NCBI RefSeq assembly: GCF_002872335.1
Contig: NZ_NJAG01000015.1
Coordinates: 40,207-104,206 of the forward strand
Source: Siphonobacter sp. BAB-5405
GTDB taxonomy: Bacteria; Bacteroidota; Bacteroidia; Cytophagales; Spirosomataceae
Reading direction: 5' to 3'
DNA: 64,000 nucleotides
Shown here: in pieces, positions 24,835-33,514 of the stretch
How positions within the stretch are numbered: the stretch's first letter is position 1
Layout of the letters: each line of letters begins with the position of its first letter
Made by a program: the position numbers and the translations under genes
Notes under the pieces: model-generated
Told to the model about the DNA's origin: nothing
Seen by the model: only the letters and a program-made list of their open reading frames with translations
Databases searched by the model: none

Positions 24835-25953
24835 TCATTTCCAGGTAATTTTCTTCTTGAAAAAAGTAGATACAAAGCCCATTCCAAGTAGATACCACGT
24901 CAGCAGGCCGTCCATAACTGGAATCATACCGGAGCTAAGCCGGCCTCCGAGTGTCTGGTTTGCCCGGCCCCAGAGGTACCAGACTCCCAGCGTACGCAAA
25001 GCAAAGATACCACCCGTCCAGGCCATCATTTCGGTATTTCGCTCCCATAGGAAATAAACGAAATTTCCCAGAAATAATACCCAGCAGGCCAGGTGCGAAA
25101 ACGCCAGCAAACCCAGCAGGAACTGATCCCGTCGTTTGTAATGCCCGCCTACCGATACATGCCGCCGTTTCTGGTGAAACCACGCCGACCAGCTTTGCTT
25201 GGGAATCGAGTACGTAAAACTATCGGCATGCAGGCATACGGCCGTGTTGGAAGCCGTTGCCGCTTTGTTGATGAATAAATCATCATCGCCCCCTAGTACG
25301 TTCAAAAAACCATCAAAGCCCTTATGTTTCAGAAAGAGCGATTTTCGGTACAACAGATTCCGGCCTACCCCCATGTACGGAAGTCCCGCCAGAGCGAAGG
25401 AAACGTATTGCAGGGCCGTATAAAAGGTTTCAAACTGAATGAACGTATTCAAAAATCCCGGCTCCCGCTGATACGGCGAAAAACCCAGTACAATTTCTTT
25501 GTCCGGACTTAGTTGCGAAACCATGTGTTGGATCCACTGTGGGGAAGCCGGACGGCAATCCGCATCTGTCAGCAGAATGAGATCGTGCGTAGCCGCCTGT
25601 ATGCCCCGTGTAAGGGCGTATTTCTTCGAGGCAATGTGAGCGGGGGTCTGGTCAATGTGAATCACCCGCAGACGTTCGTAAGCCTCACATTCGAGCTTTA
25701 GAAAAGGAAAGGTCCCATCCTCGGACTTGTCGTTGACAATAATGACCTCAAACGTTTCGTATTGCTGGGCATGCAGGATCGGAATCAGTTCCCGTAGATT
25801 CTCCAGTTCATTCCAGGCACAAACGACCACCGAAACGCCGGGAAGGCTTTCAGAGATAGCATTTGGTACCGTATAAAAGGCCGTTTTCGAAAAAATCAGC
25901 AGGTACAACAACTGAATTCCGACGGCAATACCCAAAAGAATGAAAGCAATCAC
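24835..25953 (-). CDS. family 2 glycosyltransferase, membrane-bound
   Basis: A 372-residue processive-type GT2. An N-terminal membrane helix (residues 2-22) is followed by the nucleotide-sugar binding core: VSVVVCAWNELENL, then the DxD-like LLTDADCRP near residue 130, GGDDDLFI near 220 and the acceptor-side QKRRH near 256. Three C-terminal membrane segments follow (LLGLLAFSHLACWVLFLGNF, a segment around 310 and one near 345). It would transfer a sugar to a lipid or polysaccharide at the inner membrane; substrate unknown. It is divergent from tgt. Confidence 0.88.
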   Translation of the reverse strand: MIAFILLGIAVGIQLLYLLIFSKTAFYTVPNAISESLPGVSVVVCAWNELENLRELIPILHAQQYETFEVIIVNDKSEDGTFPFLKLECEAYERLRVIHIDQTPAHIASKKYALTRGIQAATHDLILLTDADCRPASPQWIQHMVSQLSPDKEIVLGFSPYQREPGFLNTFIQFETFYTALQYVSFALAGLPYMGVGRNLLYRKSLFLKHKGFDGFLNVLGGDDDLFINKAATASNTAVCLHADSFTYSIPKQSWSAWFHQKRRHVSVGGHYKRRDQFLLGLLAFSHLACWVLFLGNFVYFLWERNTEMMAWTGGIFALRTLGVWYLWGRANQTLGGRLSSGMIPVMDGLLTWYLLGMGFVSTFFKKKITWK

Positions 25954-25989
25954 GGGAGGGTGTCTGTCAAAGCGGCCGCAAAAATAAGC

Positions 25990-26014
25990 GTTTCTTACGG
26001 AATTCGTAAGAAAC
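25990..26014. promoter_or_regulatory. inverted repeat in the GT2/tgt divergent region
   Basis: Perfect 10-base arms GTTTCTTACG and CGTAAGAAAC with a 5-base centre. It sits between two divergent starts, so it is more likely an operator than a terminator. No binding protein can be named. Confidence 0.35.
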
Positions 26015-26037
26015 TAGGGTGGCCCCCTGATTGTTAG

Positions 26038-26045
26038 TACCTTTG
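26038..26045 (+). promoter_or_regulatory. -7 element of the tgt promoter
   Basis: TACCTTTG matches the Bacteroidota -7 consensus TAnnTTTG, 22 bases before the tgt ATG. No good TTG -33 element is visible at the expected distance. Confidence 0.45.
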
Positions 26046-26066
26046 CGTTTTTTTAGGAAGAAGCAT

Positions 26067-27194
26067 ATGCAGTTTGAAGTCATAAAACAGGATCAAAAGG
26101 CTCGGGCCGGAACGATCCAGACCGATCACGGTACGATTGAAACCCCGATTTTTATGCCCGTAGGTACGGTGGCCAGTGTGAAGGCGGTGCATCAACGGGA
26201 ACTAAAGGAAGACATTAAGGCTGAGATCATTCTGGGCAATACGTACCACCTCTACCTGCGGCCCGGCTTGGAGGTACTGGAACAGGCGGGCGGTTTGCAT
26301 AAATTCAACGGCTGGGATCGGCCCATCCTGACGGATTCGGGTGGTTTTCAGGTCTACTCGCTGGCAGGTACGGGACGCAAGATTGACGAAGCGGGTGTGA
26401 AATTCAAATCGCACATCGACGGTTCTACGCACGTCTTTACGCCCGAAGGCGTCATGGACATTCAGCGGGCCATCGGGGCCGACTTCGTGATGGCCTTTGA
26501 CGAGTGTACGCCCTACCCCTGCGATTACGGGTACGCCCGCCGCTCGATGGAACTGACGCACCGCTGGCTGCAACGCTGCTGCGATCGCTTCGATACGACG
26601 GAGCCGAAATATGGGCATTCACAGGCCCTTTTCCCAATTGTTCAGGGTAGTACGTATCCGGACTTACGGCGGCAATCGGCGGAATTTATTGCTTCGCTGG
26701 GCCGGGAAGGAAACGCCATCGGCGGCCTTTCGGTGGGTGAACCCGCCGAGGATATGTACGAAATGACCGACCTGGTTTGCTCCATTCTGCCGCAGGACAA
26801 ACCCCGCTACCTGATGGGCGTGGGTACGCCAGCGAACATCCTCGAAAGTATTGCTCTGGGTATCGATATGATGGACTGCGTACTCCCCACTCGCAACGCC
26901 CGGCACGGCATTTTGTACACGACGCAGGGAATTATCAACATCAAAAACGAGAAGTGGCGGAAAGATTTTAGTCCCATCGATGAAGGACTGGGTGGATATA
27001 CCAGCACGTTTTATTCCAAAGCGTACCTGCGACATTTATTTAAATCCGACGAATTGCTGGGACCACAAATTGCGAGTGTGCATAATCTTACCTTTTATTT
27101 GTGGCTGGTGAAAGAAGCCCGCCAGCAAATTTTAAACGGTACGTATCTGCCCTGGAAAAACCAGATGGTAGAACAGATCATGCGGCGTTTGTAA
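26067..27194 (+). CDS. tgt: queuine/preQ1 tRNA-guanine transglycosylase
   Basis: A 375-residue enzyme that exchanges G34 of Asp, Asn, His and Tyr tRNAs for the queuosine precursor. ATG 26067 is chosen because an AGGAAG site lies 8 bases upstream and MQFEVIKQDQKARAG is the usual start. Active-site elements are DSGGFQ (near residue 90), NAIGGLSVGEP and MDCVLPTRNARHG (second catalytic Asp and the guanine-specific loop). The C-terminal zinc site, normally CxCxxC plus His, is absent: the corresponding stretch reads EGLGGYTSTFYSKAYLRHLF. To my memory, Bacteroidota enzymes generally lack these cysteines, so the enzyme is probably active. Confidence 0.95.
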   Translation: MQFEVIKQDQKARAGTIQTDHGTIETPIFMPVGTVASVKAVHQRELKEDIKAEIILGNTYHLYLRPGLEVLEQAGGLHKFNGWDRPILTDSGGFQVYSLAGTGRKIDEAGVKFKSHIDGSTHVFTPEGVMDIQRAIGADFVMAFDECTPYPCDYGYARRSMELTHRWLQRCCDRFDTTEPKYGHSQALFPIVQGSTYPDLRRQSAEFIASLGREGNAIGGLSVGEPAEDMYEMTDLVCSILPQDKPRYLMGVGTPANILESIALGIDMMDCVLPTRNARHGILYTTQGIINIKNEKWRKDFSPIDEGLGGYTSTFYSKAYLRHLFKSDELLGPQIASVHNLTFYLWLVKEARQQILNGTYLPWKNQMVEQIMRRL

Positions 27195-27277
27195 GGGTGA
27201 ATCTTTTCCCCGAAACGAAACAGGAAGGAAGCATTCGTCGTATATCTGCTAACGTCTGTCTCCTTTCTGTAAAACGG

Positions 27278-27306
27278 TTGAGCAACGGAATTAACTTCTA
27301 TTTTTG
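27278..27306 (+). promoter_or_regulatory. promoter of the OmpA-like gene
   Basis: TTG at 27278-27280, an 18-base spacer, and TATTTTTG at 27299-27306. Both elements match the Bacteroidota sigma-70 consensus (TTG, TAnnTTTG) with ideal spacing, 60 bases before the start codon. Confidence 0.75.
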
Positions 27307-27366
27307 CGAGGCCTGATGTTAACTTATCAACCTGGGAATTGTCAGCAATTCCATTAAAATGAGCTT

Positions 27367-28860
27367 ATGAGAAGTATACGCTGTCTGTCTTTAGTCGTAC
27401 TTACGGGAATGCTAGCCGGGAACGCCGGAGCTCAAACCGATCCTTACCGTCCCAATGCGTTATACGAAGGTCCAAATAAGCTGAATACGTGGTCCATAAG
27501 CGTACGCGGTGGATCGCCCCAGTTTTACGGAGACTTACGGGAGTACGATTTTTGGCCAGCTCCGCACCCGAAAGAATACCGCCCAGCCTCGGAACGGGGA
27601 GCCGTAGGTTTTGGACTGGATGTGAATAAACAGCTTTCGCACCTGTTTGGAGCCAGTCTGAAGCTCGATGCGGGTAATCTTCGCGGAGCTAAAAGCCGGA
27701 TTTATAACTCGTATTTCCGGGCCGAATACTTCCAGACCGCTTTGGTAGGAAACATCAACATGAAAAGCCTGCTGTTTGGTCCCCGTAAATTGAATCGCTG
27801 GAAGATCGACCTGCACGCGGGTTTTGGGGTGTTATGGTTTAAATCCACAGCTTACGAAATCGGAACGGGTCGCATCAAACGGATGTCGAATATTACGCAG
27901 GAAGTCGTTGATAGGGATGGACCCAACGGACCGTACGCGGGCCTGGATGTGTCTCCCAGGAAACGCTCCAATGCGGTGGTATTTCCCGTCGGACTTGCCA
28001 TTGCCTATGAACTTTCACCCCGATTTGATATTGGTATCGATTTCGTCCTGAATAACGTCAATACGGAAAAACTGGACGCTACCGTTGGGGGCGACAACAC
28101 CAGTATGTACGATCGGGCGGGTAATCGCGGAAACATTCAGGATTACAAACGCGGAAACTCCGATCTGGATAAATTCGCTACGCCTTATTTGACGCTGACG
28201 TACAAGTTTGGAAAAAATGCGATCAAGGTAGGTCGTGACAAGGTTTGGGATTCGGCGAAAGGCACTTACAACCTGCGGTACACTGACCCTCGCCTGCTGT
28301 ATAAGCCGGAGAAAATTCTTAGCATGTCAGAAATCGATTCGATTGCCAAAGCCAACCGGCCCAAGGACATCGATCCTCGCCTGTTGATCGATTCGGATAA
28401 CGACGGCGTATCGGATTACTTTGACAAGCAACCGGATACGCCCGCGGGCAGTATCGTTTCCGGAGCGGGGGTTGCCATTGACTTTGAGCAAATCGTTAAC
28501 TCACTGACGCCGGGTCAGGCCTGTTTGGAAATTTTTGCCAACGTGAATTTTGATTCCGACAAGAGCGTCATCCGGCCCGAGTACAACGAAATGCTGACGC
28601 GTATCGTCGAGCTGCTCAACCGGACCAACTGTCGTCTGCAATTGACCGGTCACGCGGATCGTCGCTCTTCAGATCGCCATAACATTACCCTTTCGGAACG
28701 TCGGGTACAGGCCGTGAAAAACTACCTCATCAAAGCGGGGGTAGCGAATCCAAGCCGCATCCTTACCGAAGCGTACGGTGCCTTCAAACCGATTGGAGAT
28801 AACACCACGAAACAAGGTCAGGAGAAAAACCGTCGGGTGGAATTACGATTCTTACCCTAA
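27367..28860 (+). CDS. outer membrane OmpA-family protein
   Basis: A 497-residue protein. Signal peptide residues 1-22 (ending GNAGAQ). An N-terminal beta-barrel-like region runs from about 30 to 285. A calcium-binding thrombospondin type 3-like linker follows (DSDNDGVSDYFDKQPDTP). The C-terminal OmpA domain from about 370 contains VNFDSDKSVIRPEYN and LTGHADRRSSDRHNITLSERR, which bind diaminopimelate in peptidoglycan. It would tether the outer membrane to the cell wall. A consensus promoter lies 60 bases upstream and a double hairpin terminator follows, so it is probably a single-gene unit, strongly expressed. Confidence 0.92.
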   Translation: MRSIRCLSLVVLTGMLAGNAGAQTDPYRPNALYEGPNKLNTWSISVRGGSPQFYGDLREYDFWPAPHPKEYRPASERGAVGFGLDVNKQLSHLFGASLKLDAGNLRGAKSRIYNSYFRAEYFQTALVGNINMKSLLFGPRKLNRWKIDLHAGFGVLWFKSTAYEIGTGRIKRMSNITQEVVDRDGPNGPYAGLDVSPRKRSNAVVFPVGLAIAYELSPRFDIGIDFVLNNVNTEKLDATVGGDNTSMYDRAGNRGNIQDYKRGNSDLDKFATPYLTLTYKFGKNAIKVGRDKVWDSAKGTYNLRYTDPRLLYKPEKILSMSEIDSIAKANRPKDIDPRLLIDSDNDGVSDYFDKQPDTPAGSIVSGAGVAIDFEQIVNSLTPGQACLEIFANVNFDSDKSVIRPEYNEMLTRIVELLNRTNCRLQLTGHADRRSSDRHNITLSERRVQAVKNYLIKAGVANPSRILTEAYGAFKPIGDNTTKQGQEKNRRVELRFLP

Positions 28861-28862
28861 AA

Positions 28863-28922
28863 GTTATCCACAGTTGTAATGTGGATAACAAAAAAAGGAA
28901 GCCCGAAAGGCTTCCTTTTTTT
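28863..28922. terminator. double hairpin terminator between ompA-like gene and serS
   Basis: The first hairpin is GTTATCCAC / GTGGATAAC (28863-28889). The second has 14-base arms around CGAAA (28890-28922), with A-run and T-run ends, so it can terminate both convergent genes. Confidence 0.9.
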
Positions 28923-28942
28923 GTGGATAAGTATAAACGGTA

Positions 28943-30214
28943 CTACTGAATGGTATCGAACCCGCAGTACGGAACCAGTACTTCAGGAATGCGGATACCT
29001 TCCGCAGACTGATTATTTTCCAGCAAAGCAGCCAAGATACGCGGCAGAGCCAGAGCAGAGCCGTTCAGCGTATGCAACAATTGGGTTTTGCCGTCCACTT
29101 TGTACCGCAGTTTCAGGCGATTGGCCTGGTAGTTTTCGAAGTTAGAGACAGAGCTACATTCCAGCCAGCGTTGCTGAGCCGCAGACCATACCTCGAAATC
29201 GTACGTCAACGCAGAGGTAAAGCTCATATCACCGCCACACAGACGAATAATCCGGAAAGGTAAATTCAGCTTCTGTAACAAACCTTTTACGTGTTCCACC
29301 ATTTCCTCCAGAGCCTGATACGATTCTTCGGGCTTGCGAATCTGTACCAATTCCACTTTATCGAACTGGTGCAAACGGTTCAGACCGCGTACGTGGGCTC
29401 CCCAGCTACCGGCTTCCCGACGGAAACAGGGCGTATAGGCCGTATTTTTAACCGGAAGCTCCTGATCGGCTACAATGGTATCGCGATAGATGTTCGTAAT
29501 GGGTACTTCAGCCGTCGGAATCAGGTACAGATCATCGTCGCTGGCGTAGTACATCTGGCCTTCCTTATCGGGTAGCTGTCCCGTACCAAAGCCTGATTCC
29601 TTATTGATCAGAATGGGCGGTTGAATCTCCAGATATCCAGCGTCCGCGGCTTCGTTCAGGAAAAAGTTAATCATGGCCCGCTGCAAACGAGCAGCTTTGC
29701 CTTTGTACACCGGGAAACCAGCTCCGGTGATTTTATTGCCCAGCTCGAAATCAATGATGTCGTACTTCTTAATAAGTTCCCAATGGGGTTGGGCATCATC
29801 GGCCAGTACGGGCTTTTCACCCCAGGTGTATACTTCTACGTTCTCTTCGGGTGTACGGCCTTCCGGAACGCTTTCGTGGGGTAAGTTGGGCAACTTGACC
29901 AGTTCATCCTGTAACACGGATTCCGCCTGCCGCAGTTGTTCTTCCAGTTCTTTGGAACGGGTTTTCAACAGGGCCGTCTGTGCTTTCGCAGCCTCGGCTT
30001 CGTCTTTTTTGCCTTCTTTCATTAGGCCGCCAATCTGTTTGGCCAGGGCATTGGACTGGGCCAGCGTAGCGTCGAGATCGGCCTGCGTTTCGCGGCGTTT
30101 CTGATCCAGTGTGAGCAATTGCTCAATGGCGGCTTCGGGTTCTTTGAAGTACTTTTTCTTTAAACCGGCAATCGTCACTTCTTTATTTTCCCGGATGAAG
30201 TTGAGTTGTAACAT
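28943..30214 (-). CDS. serS: seryl-tRNA synthetase
   Basis: A 423-residue class II synthetase that charges tRNA-Ser. ATG 30214 gives the standard start MLQLNFIRENKE; a TTG two codons upstream is less likely. The N-terminal half (residues 30-105) is the long antiparallel coiled coil that holds the tRNA variable arm. Class II motif 2 is FRREAGSWGAHVRGLNRLHQF and motif 3 is LNGSALALPRILAALLENNQ. The active-site TAEVPI is present. Length is typical. A separate hairpin terminates the lysC transcript upstream, so serS has its own promoter. Confidence 0.97.
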   Translation of the reverse strand: MLQLNFIRENKEVTIAGLKKKYFKEPEAAIEQLLTLDQKRRETQADLDATLAQSNALAKQIGGLMKEGKKDEAEAAKAQTALLKTRSKELEEQLRQAESVLQDELVKLPNLPHESVPEGRTPEENVEVYTWGEKPVLADDAQPHWELIKKYDIIDFELGNKITGAGFPVYKGKAARLQRAMINFFLNEAADAGYLEIQPPILINKESGFGTGQLPDKEGQMYYASDDDLYLIPTAEVPITNIYRDTIVADQELPVKNTAYTPCFRREAGSWGAHVRGLNRLHQFDKVELVQIRKPEESYQALEEMVEHVKGLLQKLNLPFRIIRLCGGDMSFTSALTYDFEVWSAAQQRWLECSSVSNFENYQANRLKLRYKVDGKTQLLHTLNGSALALPRILAALLENNQSAEGIRIPEVLVPYCGFDTIQ

Positions 30215-30258
30215 AATCAAGTCGGCACAGGGCCATTAAAATCGTTTGGAATGACGAA

Positions 30259-30325
30259 CAAAAACAACGCGGATGACACTGAATGCACTAAACGAAGCTA
30301 CGTTTAGGTTCGGCGTCATCCGCGG
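30259..30325 (-). terminator. terminator downstream of lysC
   Basis: Arms CGCGGATGAC (30268-30277) and GTCATCCGCG (30315-30324) enclose a smaller AAACG/CGTTT hairpin. On the minus strand a T-rich tail follows. It starts 24 bases after the lysC stop. Confidence 0.75.
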
Positions 30326-30348
30326 TTGCTGCGTATCGCCTTAAAGGA

Positions 30349-31707
30349 TCAGGGAGCCGTAAAAATACCCTTCATCGCGTCTTCGTAGTGGAAGAGACGC
30401 TCATTGAGTACGTTCAAAGCTTCGTTTTTATATTTACCATCCACCAGAATGGTAATGTTATGCTCGGAGCCACCATACGAAATCATCCGGATTGGGATGT
30501 TTTTCATGGCTTCGAGTACTTTCAGGGCCACGCCTTCTTTGTCGGCCGAGAAATTTCCGACGATACAGATAATCGTCTGGTTGTAATCGTGGTCTTCCAG
30601 ATCGGCAAACTGCTTCAGTTCAGCCGTGATTTTCTCCAGGTTTTCTGGATTATCAATGGTAACCGAGACGGATACTTCCGAAGTAGTTATCATATCCACG
30701 GGTGTTTTGTACTTTTCAAACACCTCGAATACGCGACGCAAAAAGCCGTAGGCATTCAGCATACGCGTCGAATGAATATAGATGGCTGTAATACCATCTT
30801 TGGCCGCAATAGCCTTGATTTCCCGCTCGCTCGACTTCGTCGCAATCAGCGTACCGAAGGCGGCTGGTTCCATCGTATTCTTCAAGCGTACCGGAACGCC
30901 GCGTAATTTGGCGGGCGTGATGGTACTGGGATGGAGGATTTTGGCACCGAAATACGCCAGTTCCGCGGCTTCCTCGAAGGTCAATTCCCGAATCGGGAAC
31001 GTCTTCTTTACGATCCGGGGATCGTTGTTGTGCATGCCATCAATGTCCGTCCAAATCTGAATTTCATCCGCCCGGATGGCTCCACCAATCAGGGAAGCCG
31101 TATAATCCGAGCCACCGCGTTTGAGGTTATCGATTTCACCGCGAGGGTTCCGGCAGATAAAACCCTGGGTAATGATGAGCTGCTTATCGGGATGCTGGTC
31201 GAGCATTTGCCCCAGAGCTTCTTCCGTATGCGAAAGTACGGGCTCATTATCGGCATCGATCAGCATGAAATCCAGAGCCGGGAAGAGTACCGAGCTTTCC
31301 CCCTGCTCCTGCAAATAGGCTTCGAACATCTGCGTCGAAAGAATTTCTCCCTCGGCCACGAGTTCTTTTTCCTGCTTGAGCGTAAACGGACGAATCGACG
31401 TAACCGACTGGATAAACGAAAATTCTTTTTCCACAATCGCCTGACCGTTGGCTAAGCCTTCGGGCGTCTGGTAGAGTTCCTGAATGAAGGCGTCGTAATG
31501 AGCCCGCAGTTCGGCGATTTTCTGGGCCAGTTCTTCGTCGTTACCCACTTTGGCCAGTTCTCCCATCGCAAGCAGGGCATTGGTCGAGCCGGATAAAGCG
31601 GAGAGAACAACAATTTTTTTGCCGTTATCGGCTGTAATCAGGTTTCGAATCGAGTGCATCCGTTCGGGTTTCCCGACGGAAGTACCACCAAATTTCCAGA
31701 CTTGCAT
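30349..31707 (-). CDS. lysC: aspartate kinase (monofunctional)
   Basis: A 452-residue enzyme that phosphorylates aspartate, the first step to lysine, threonine, methionine and diaminopimelate. The kinase signature is MQVWKFGGTSVGKPERM at the N-terminus. The aspartate-binding region is LKRGGSDYTASLIGGAIRAD and the nucleotide site contains WTDIDGMHNNDPRI. Two ACT domains at about 305-450 would bind lysine or threonine for feedback control. No homoserine dehydrogenase domain is fused. The upstream gap holds a GTTTGA/TCAAAC fold-back array that may affect its expression. Confidence 0.93.
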   Translation of the reverse strand: MQVWKFGGTSVGKPERMHSIRNLITADNGKKIVVLSALSGSTNALLAMGELAKVGNDEELAQKIAELRAHYDAFIQELYQTPEGLANGQAIVEKEFSFIQSVTSIRPFTLKQEKELVAEGEILSTQMFEAYLQEQGESSVLFPALDFMLIDADNEPVLSHTEEALGQMLDQHPDKQLIITQGFICRNPRGEIDNLKRGGSDYTASLIGGAIRADEIQIWTDIDGMHNNDPRIVKKTFPIRELTFEEAAELAYFGAKILHPSTITPAKLRGVPVRLKNTMEPAAFGTLIATKSSEREIKAIAAKDGITAIYIHSTRMLNAYGFLRRVFEVFEKYKTPVDMITTSEVSVSVTIDNPENLEKITAELKQFADLEDHDYNQTIICIVGNFSADKEGVALKVLEAMKNIPIRMISYGGSEHNITILVDGKYKNEALNVLNERLFHYEDAMKGIFTAP

Positions 31708-31737
31708 GAGGTACGTATAGTTAAAAAAGGTTTTGTT

Positions 31738-31890
31738 GTAAGGTTTGAACTGGGGTTTGAGGTTTACGTGGGTTTGAGGTAGTTTGAAGTTGGAAAGGGT
31801 TTCAAGTGATTAAGGGTTTTCAAACCCTTGTCAAACGTTAAACCCTCGATCAAACCTTTCAACCCTCAAACCACTGAAATCTTCAAACCA
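31738..31890. repeat. fold-back array of GTTTGA / TCAAAC units, copy A
   Basis: The left half carries four GTTTGA units and G-rich spacers. The right half carries five TCAAAC units plus variants (TTAAACCC, TTCAACCC). The units are 8-18 bases apart and change orientation near 31820, so the strand can fold back in many registers. It fills the gap between ribH and lysC. A similar array lies at 38543-38715. Confidence 0.75.
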
Positions 31891-31892
31891 GC

Positions 31893-32375
31893 CTAAAAGG
31901 AAACACCCAGCATTTTAATGGCGGTGATAGCGGCTTCGTCGCCTTTGTTGCCGTGTACGCCACCCGCCCGGTCCAGAGCCTGCTGTTGATTGTTGGGCGT
32001 CAATACACCGAAGATGACGGGTTTGTTGTATTGAATACTTACGTTGGTAAGTCCCTGAGCGACGGCGTGATTGATGTAATCGTTGTGTTTCGTTTCACCC
32101 TGAATCACGCAACCCAGACAAATTACCGCATCAATGTGCGAGGCCTGAGCCGCCAGAGCCGCTCCAAAACTGAGTTCGTAGCTACCGGGTACCGTGCGTA
32201 CGTGGATAAACTCTTCGTTGGCTCCGTAATTGACCAGCGTCTGGTACGCTCCGGTGAAAAGAGCATTGGTCACTTCACTGTTCCACTCGGCCACCAGAAT
32301 GGCAAAATGTTTTTCGCTAATATCGGGCAGGTTTTCGGTCGAGAAAACGCTCAGGTTTTTAAGTTCAGAAGCCAT
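31893..32375 (-). CDS. ribH: 6,7-dimethyl-8-ribityllumazine synthase
   Basis: A 160-residue enzyme of riboflavin synthesis that condenses 5-amino-6-ribitylamino-uracil with dihydroxybutanone phosphate. Landmarks are VAEWNSEVTNALFTGA (substrate loop, residues 29-44), RTVPGSYELSFGAALAA, VICLGCVIQGETKHNDYI and the C-terminal HGNKGDEAA helix. Length is typical of subunits that form 60-mer or pentameric shells. It is not clustered with other rib genes here. It is preceded by the TPR protein gene, from which a terminator separates it. Confidence 0.97.
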   Translation of the reverse strand: MASELKNLSVFSTENLPDISEKHFAILVAEWNSEVTNALFTGAYQTLVNYGANEEFIHVRTVPGSYELSFGAALAAQASHIDAVICLGCVIQGETKHNDYINHAVAQGLTNVSIQYNKPVIFGVLTPNNQQQALDRAGGVHGNKGDEAAITAIKMLGVSF

Positions 32376-32419
32376 TTGTCACAGATAGAGAAAGTGATAC
32401 ACTAACGATAGACAACAAA

Positions 32420-32451
32420 AAAGGGATGCGACCATATGGCCTCATCCCTTT
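32420..32451 (-). terminator. terminator of the TPR membrane protein gene
   Basis: Arms AAAGGGATG and CATCCCTTT with an inner CCATATGG palindrome. On the minus strand a TTTTTT run follows. It lies 27 bases beyond the stop. Confidence 0.85.
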
Positions 32452-32477
32452 CATTTTTAGTGCGATATCGCCCCAAA

Positions 32478-33170
32478 TTACTCGGAAGCCGGCCCTTCTA
32501 AAATGGCCTTGTATTTCTTCGCAGTTACATACTCAGCCGATTGAGGGTAGTTCTCAATAATCTTCGAGTACGAATCAATGGCTTCCTTGTTCTGATTAGC
32601 TACTTCGTATGCCGTAGCCAGTTTCAGCAGGTACGTCGGGGTAAAGAATTTGTTCGGCTTGTAATCAGCCGCTTTTTTGTAGTAATCAATGGCGTTTGAC
32701 GCGTCCTTTTTCTCCAGATACGCATCACCAATCAGAGCATACGCCCGAGCCTGAATCAGGAGGTCGTTGCTGCTAAAATCTTTCAGTTGCTCAATAGCCT
32801 GGTCGTACTTGCCTTGTTTCAGCAGAGCTACACCAGCGTAAAAACTCGCCAGTTTACCAGCTTTCGTAGAGCCATATTCATCCGCAATGGCCGTCAGTCC
32901 CTCTACACCAGGACCGCCTTTCAATGCTTTATTCAAAGAATCTGCTTCAAATTCATTGACTGCCGGATACAGAACGGCAGAGGCTTCTGCGTTTTGTGTA
33001 TCCTGCCAATACTGATAGCCAAAAAATAGCCCGACTGCTGCAATGGCTGCAGCAATAATGCCGTATACTACTTTCTGATTTTTATCAAAAAAAGACTGGG
33101 CTTTTCCGAACTCGCCCGCTAGTCCTTCGGGGCTTTCCAGGAACTCCAAGCCACTGTTTTTCTTTGCCAT
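32478..33170 (-). CDS. membrane-anchored tetratricopeptide protein (YfgM-like)
   Basis: A 230-residue protein. Residues 35-53 form one membrane helix (VVYGIIAAAIAAVGLFFGYQY) after a short charged cytoplasmic tail, and the remainder is TPR-rich and periplasmic (repeats such as LLKQGKYDQAIEQLKDF and YYKKAADYKPNKFFTPTYLL). The layout matches YfgM-like proteins, which in enterobacteria associate with the SecYEG translocon and periplasmic chaperones. A similar role is inferred only. It is a single-gene unit with its own terminator. Confidence 0.85.
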   Translation of the reverse strand: MAKKNSGLEFLESPEGLAGEFGKAQSFFDKNQKVVYGIIAAAIAAVGLFFGYQYWQDTQNAEASAVLYPAVNEFEADSLNKALKGGPGVEGLTAIADEYGSTKAGKLASFYAGVALLKQGKYDQAIEQLKDFSSNDLLIQARAYALIGDAYLEKKDASNAIDYYKKAADYKPNKFFTPTYLLKLATAYEVANQNKEAIDSYSKIIENYPQSAEYVTAKKYKAILEGPASE

Positions 33171-33285
33171 TGTTAGGTGCTATTGAAATTGGAACGCAAA
33201 AGTAAGCAACCCAGCGGATAGCTCAAACGATTACGCCTAAAGATTTAGGCGTATCTGCAAAATAGTTCCAACCAGATGTAACAGT

Positions 33286-33402
33286 TTAGCGTTTAGTACT
33301 TTCTACGCTAGTATTGCCATACGCCGGGCAATTGTTCTTACGAGCACACGAGGCCAGCGATACAAGTGTTAGAAGAACCAGCAGGTAAGCGGATTTTTTC
33401 AT
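33286..33402 (-). CDS. 38-residue small lipoprotein
   Basis: A short gene from ATG 33402, chosen over a longer upstream frame because MKKSAYLLVLLTLVSLASC is a complete lipoprotein signal (lipobox SLASC, lipid on Cys19). The mature part is only 20 residues with CPAYG. Small lipoproteins with a CPAYG motif recur in Bacteroidota, to my memory; their function is unknown. Gene length is below usual annotation limits. Confidence 0.65.
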   Translation of the reverse strand: MKKSAYLLVLLTLVSLASCARKNNCPAYGNTSVESTKR

Positions 33403-33471
33403 GGAATTGGATGCGGATAAATACGTTTGTGAATGCTTAAACCTCAGCAAGTTACAAATTATTCTCAATAA

Positions 33472-33507
33472 ATACGGCAGGAAACGTTTCCGGGTTTCCT
33501 GCCGTAT
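33472..33507. terminator. hairpin downstream of arginine decarboxylase
   Basis: Perfect 14-base arms (left arm ATACGGCAGGAAAC) with an 8-base loop, starting 8 bases after the decarboxylase stop on the minus strand. It lacks a strong T-run on the minus strand. Confidence 0.75.
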
Positions 33508-33514
33508 CATTTTC

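Noticed and set aside
24311..30906. Long antisense frames opposite rsmG, tgt, serS and lysC
   Set aside because: They mirror strongly conserved genes in opposite frames, as expected from codon bias.
31738..31890. CRISPR array
   Set aside because: Units are only 6-7 bases, unevenly spaced and reversed halfway; there are no equal-length spacers and no cas genes in the window.
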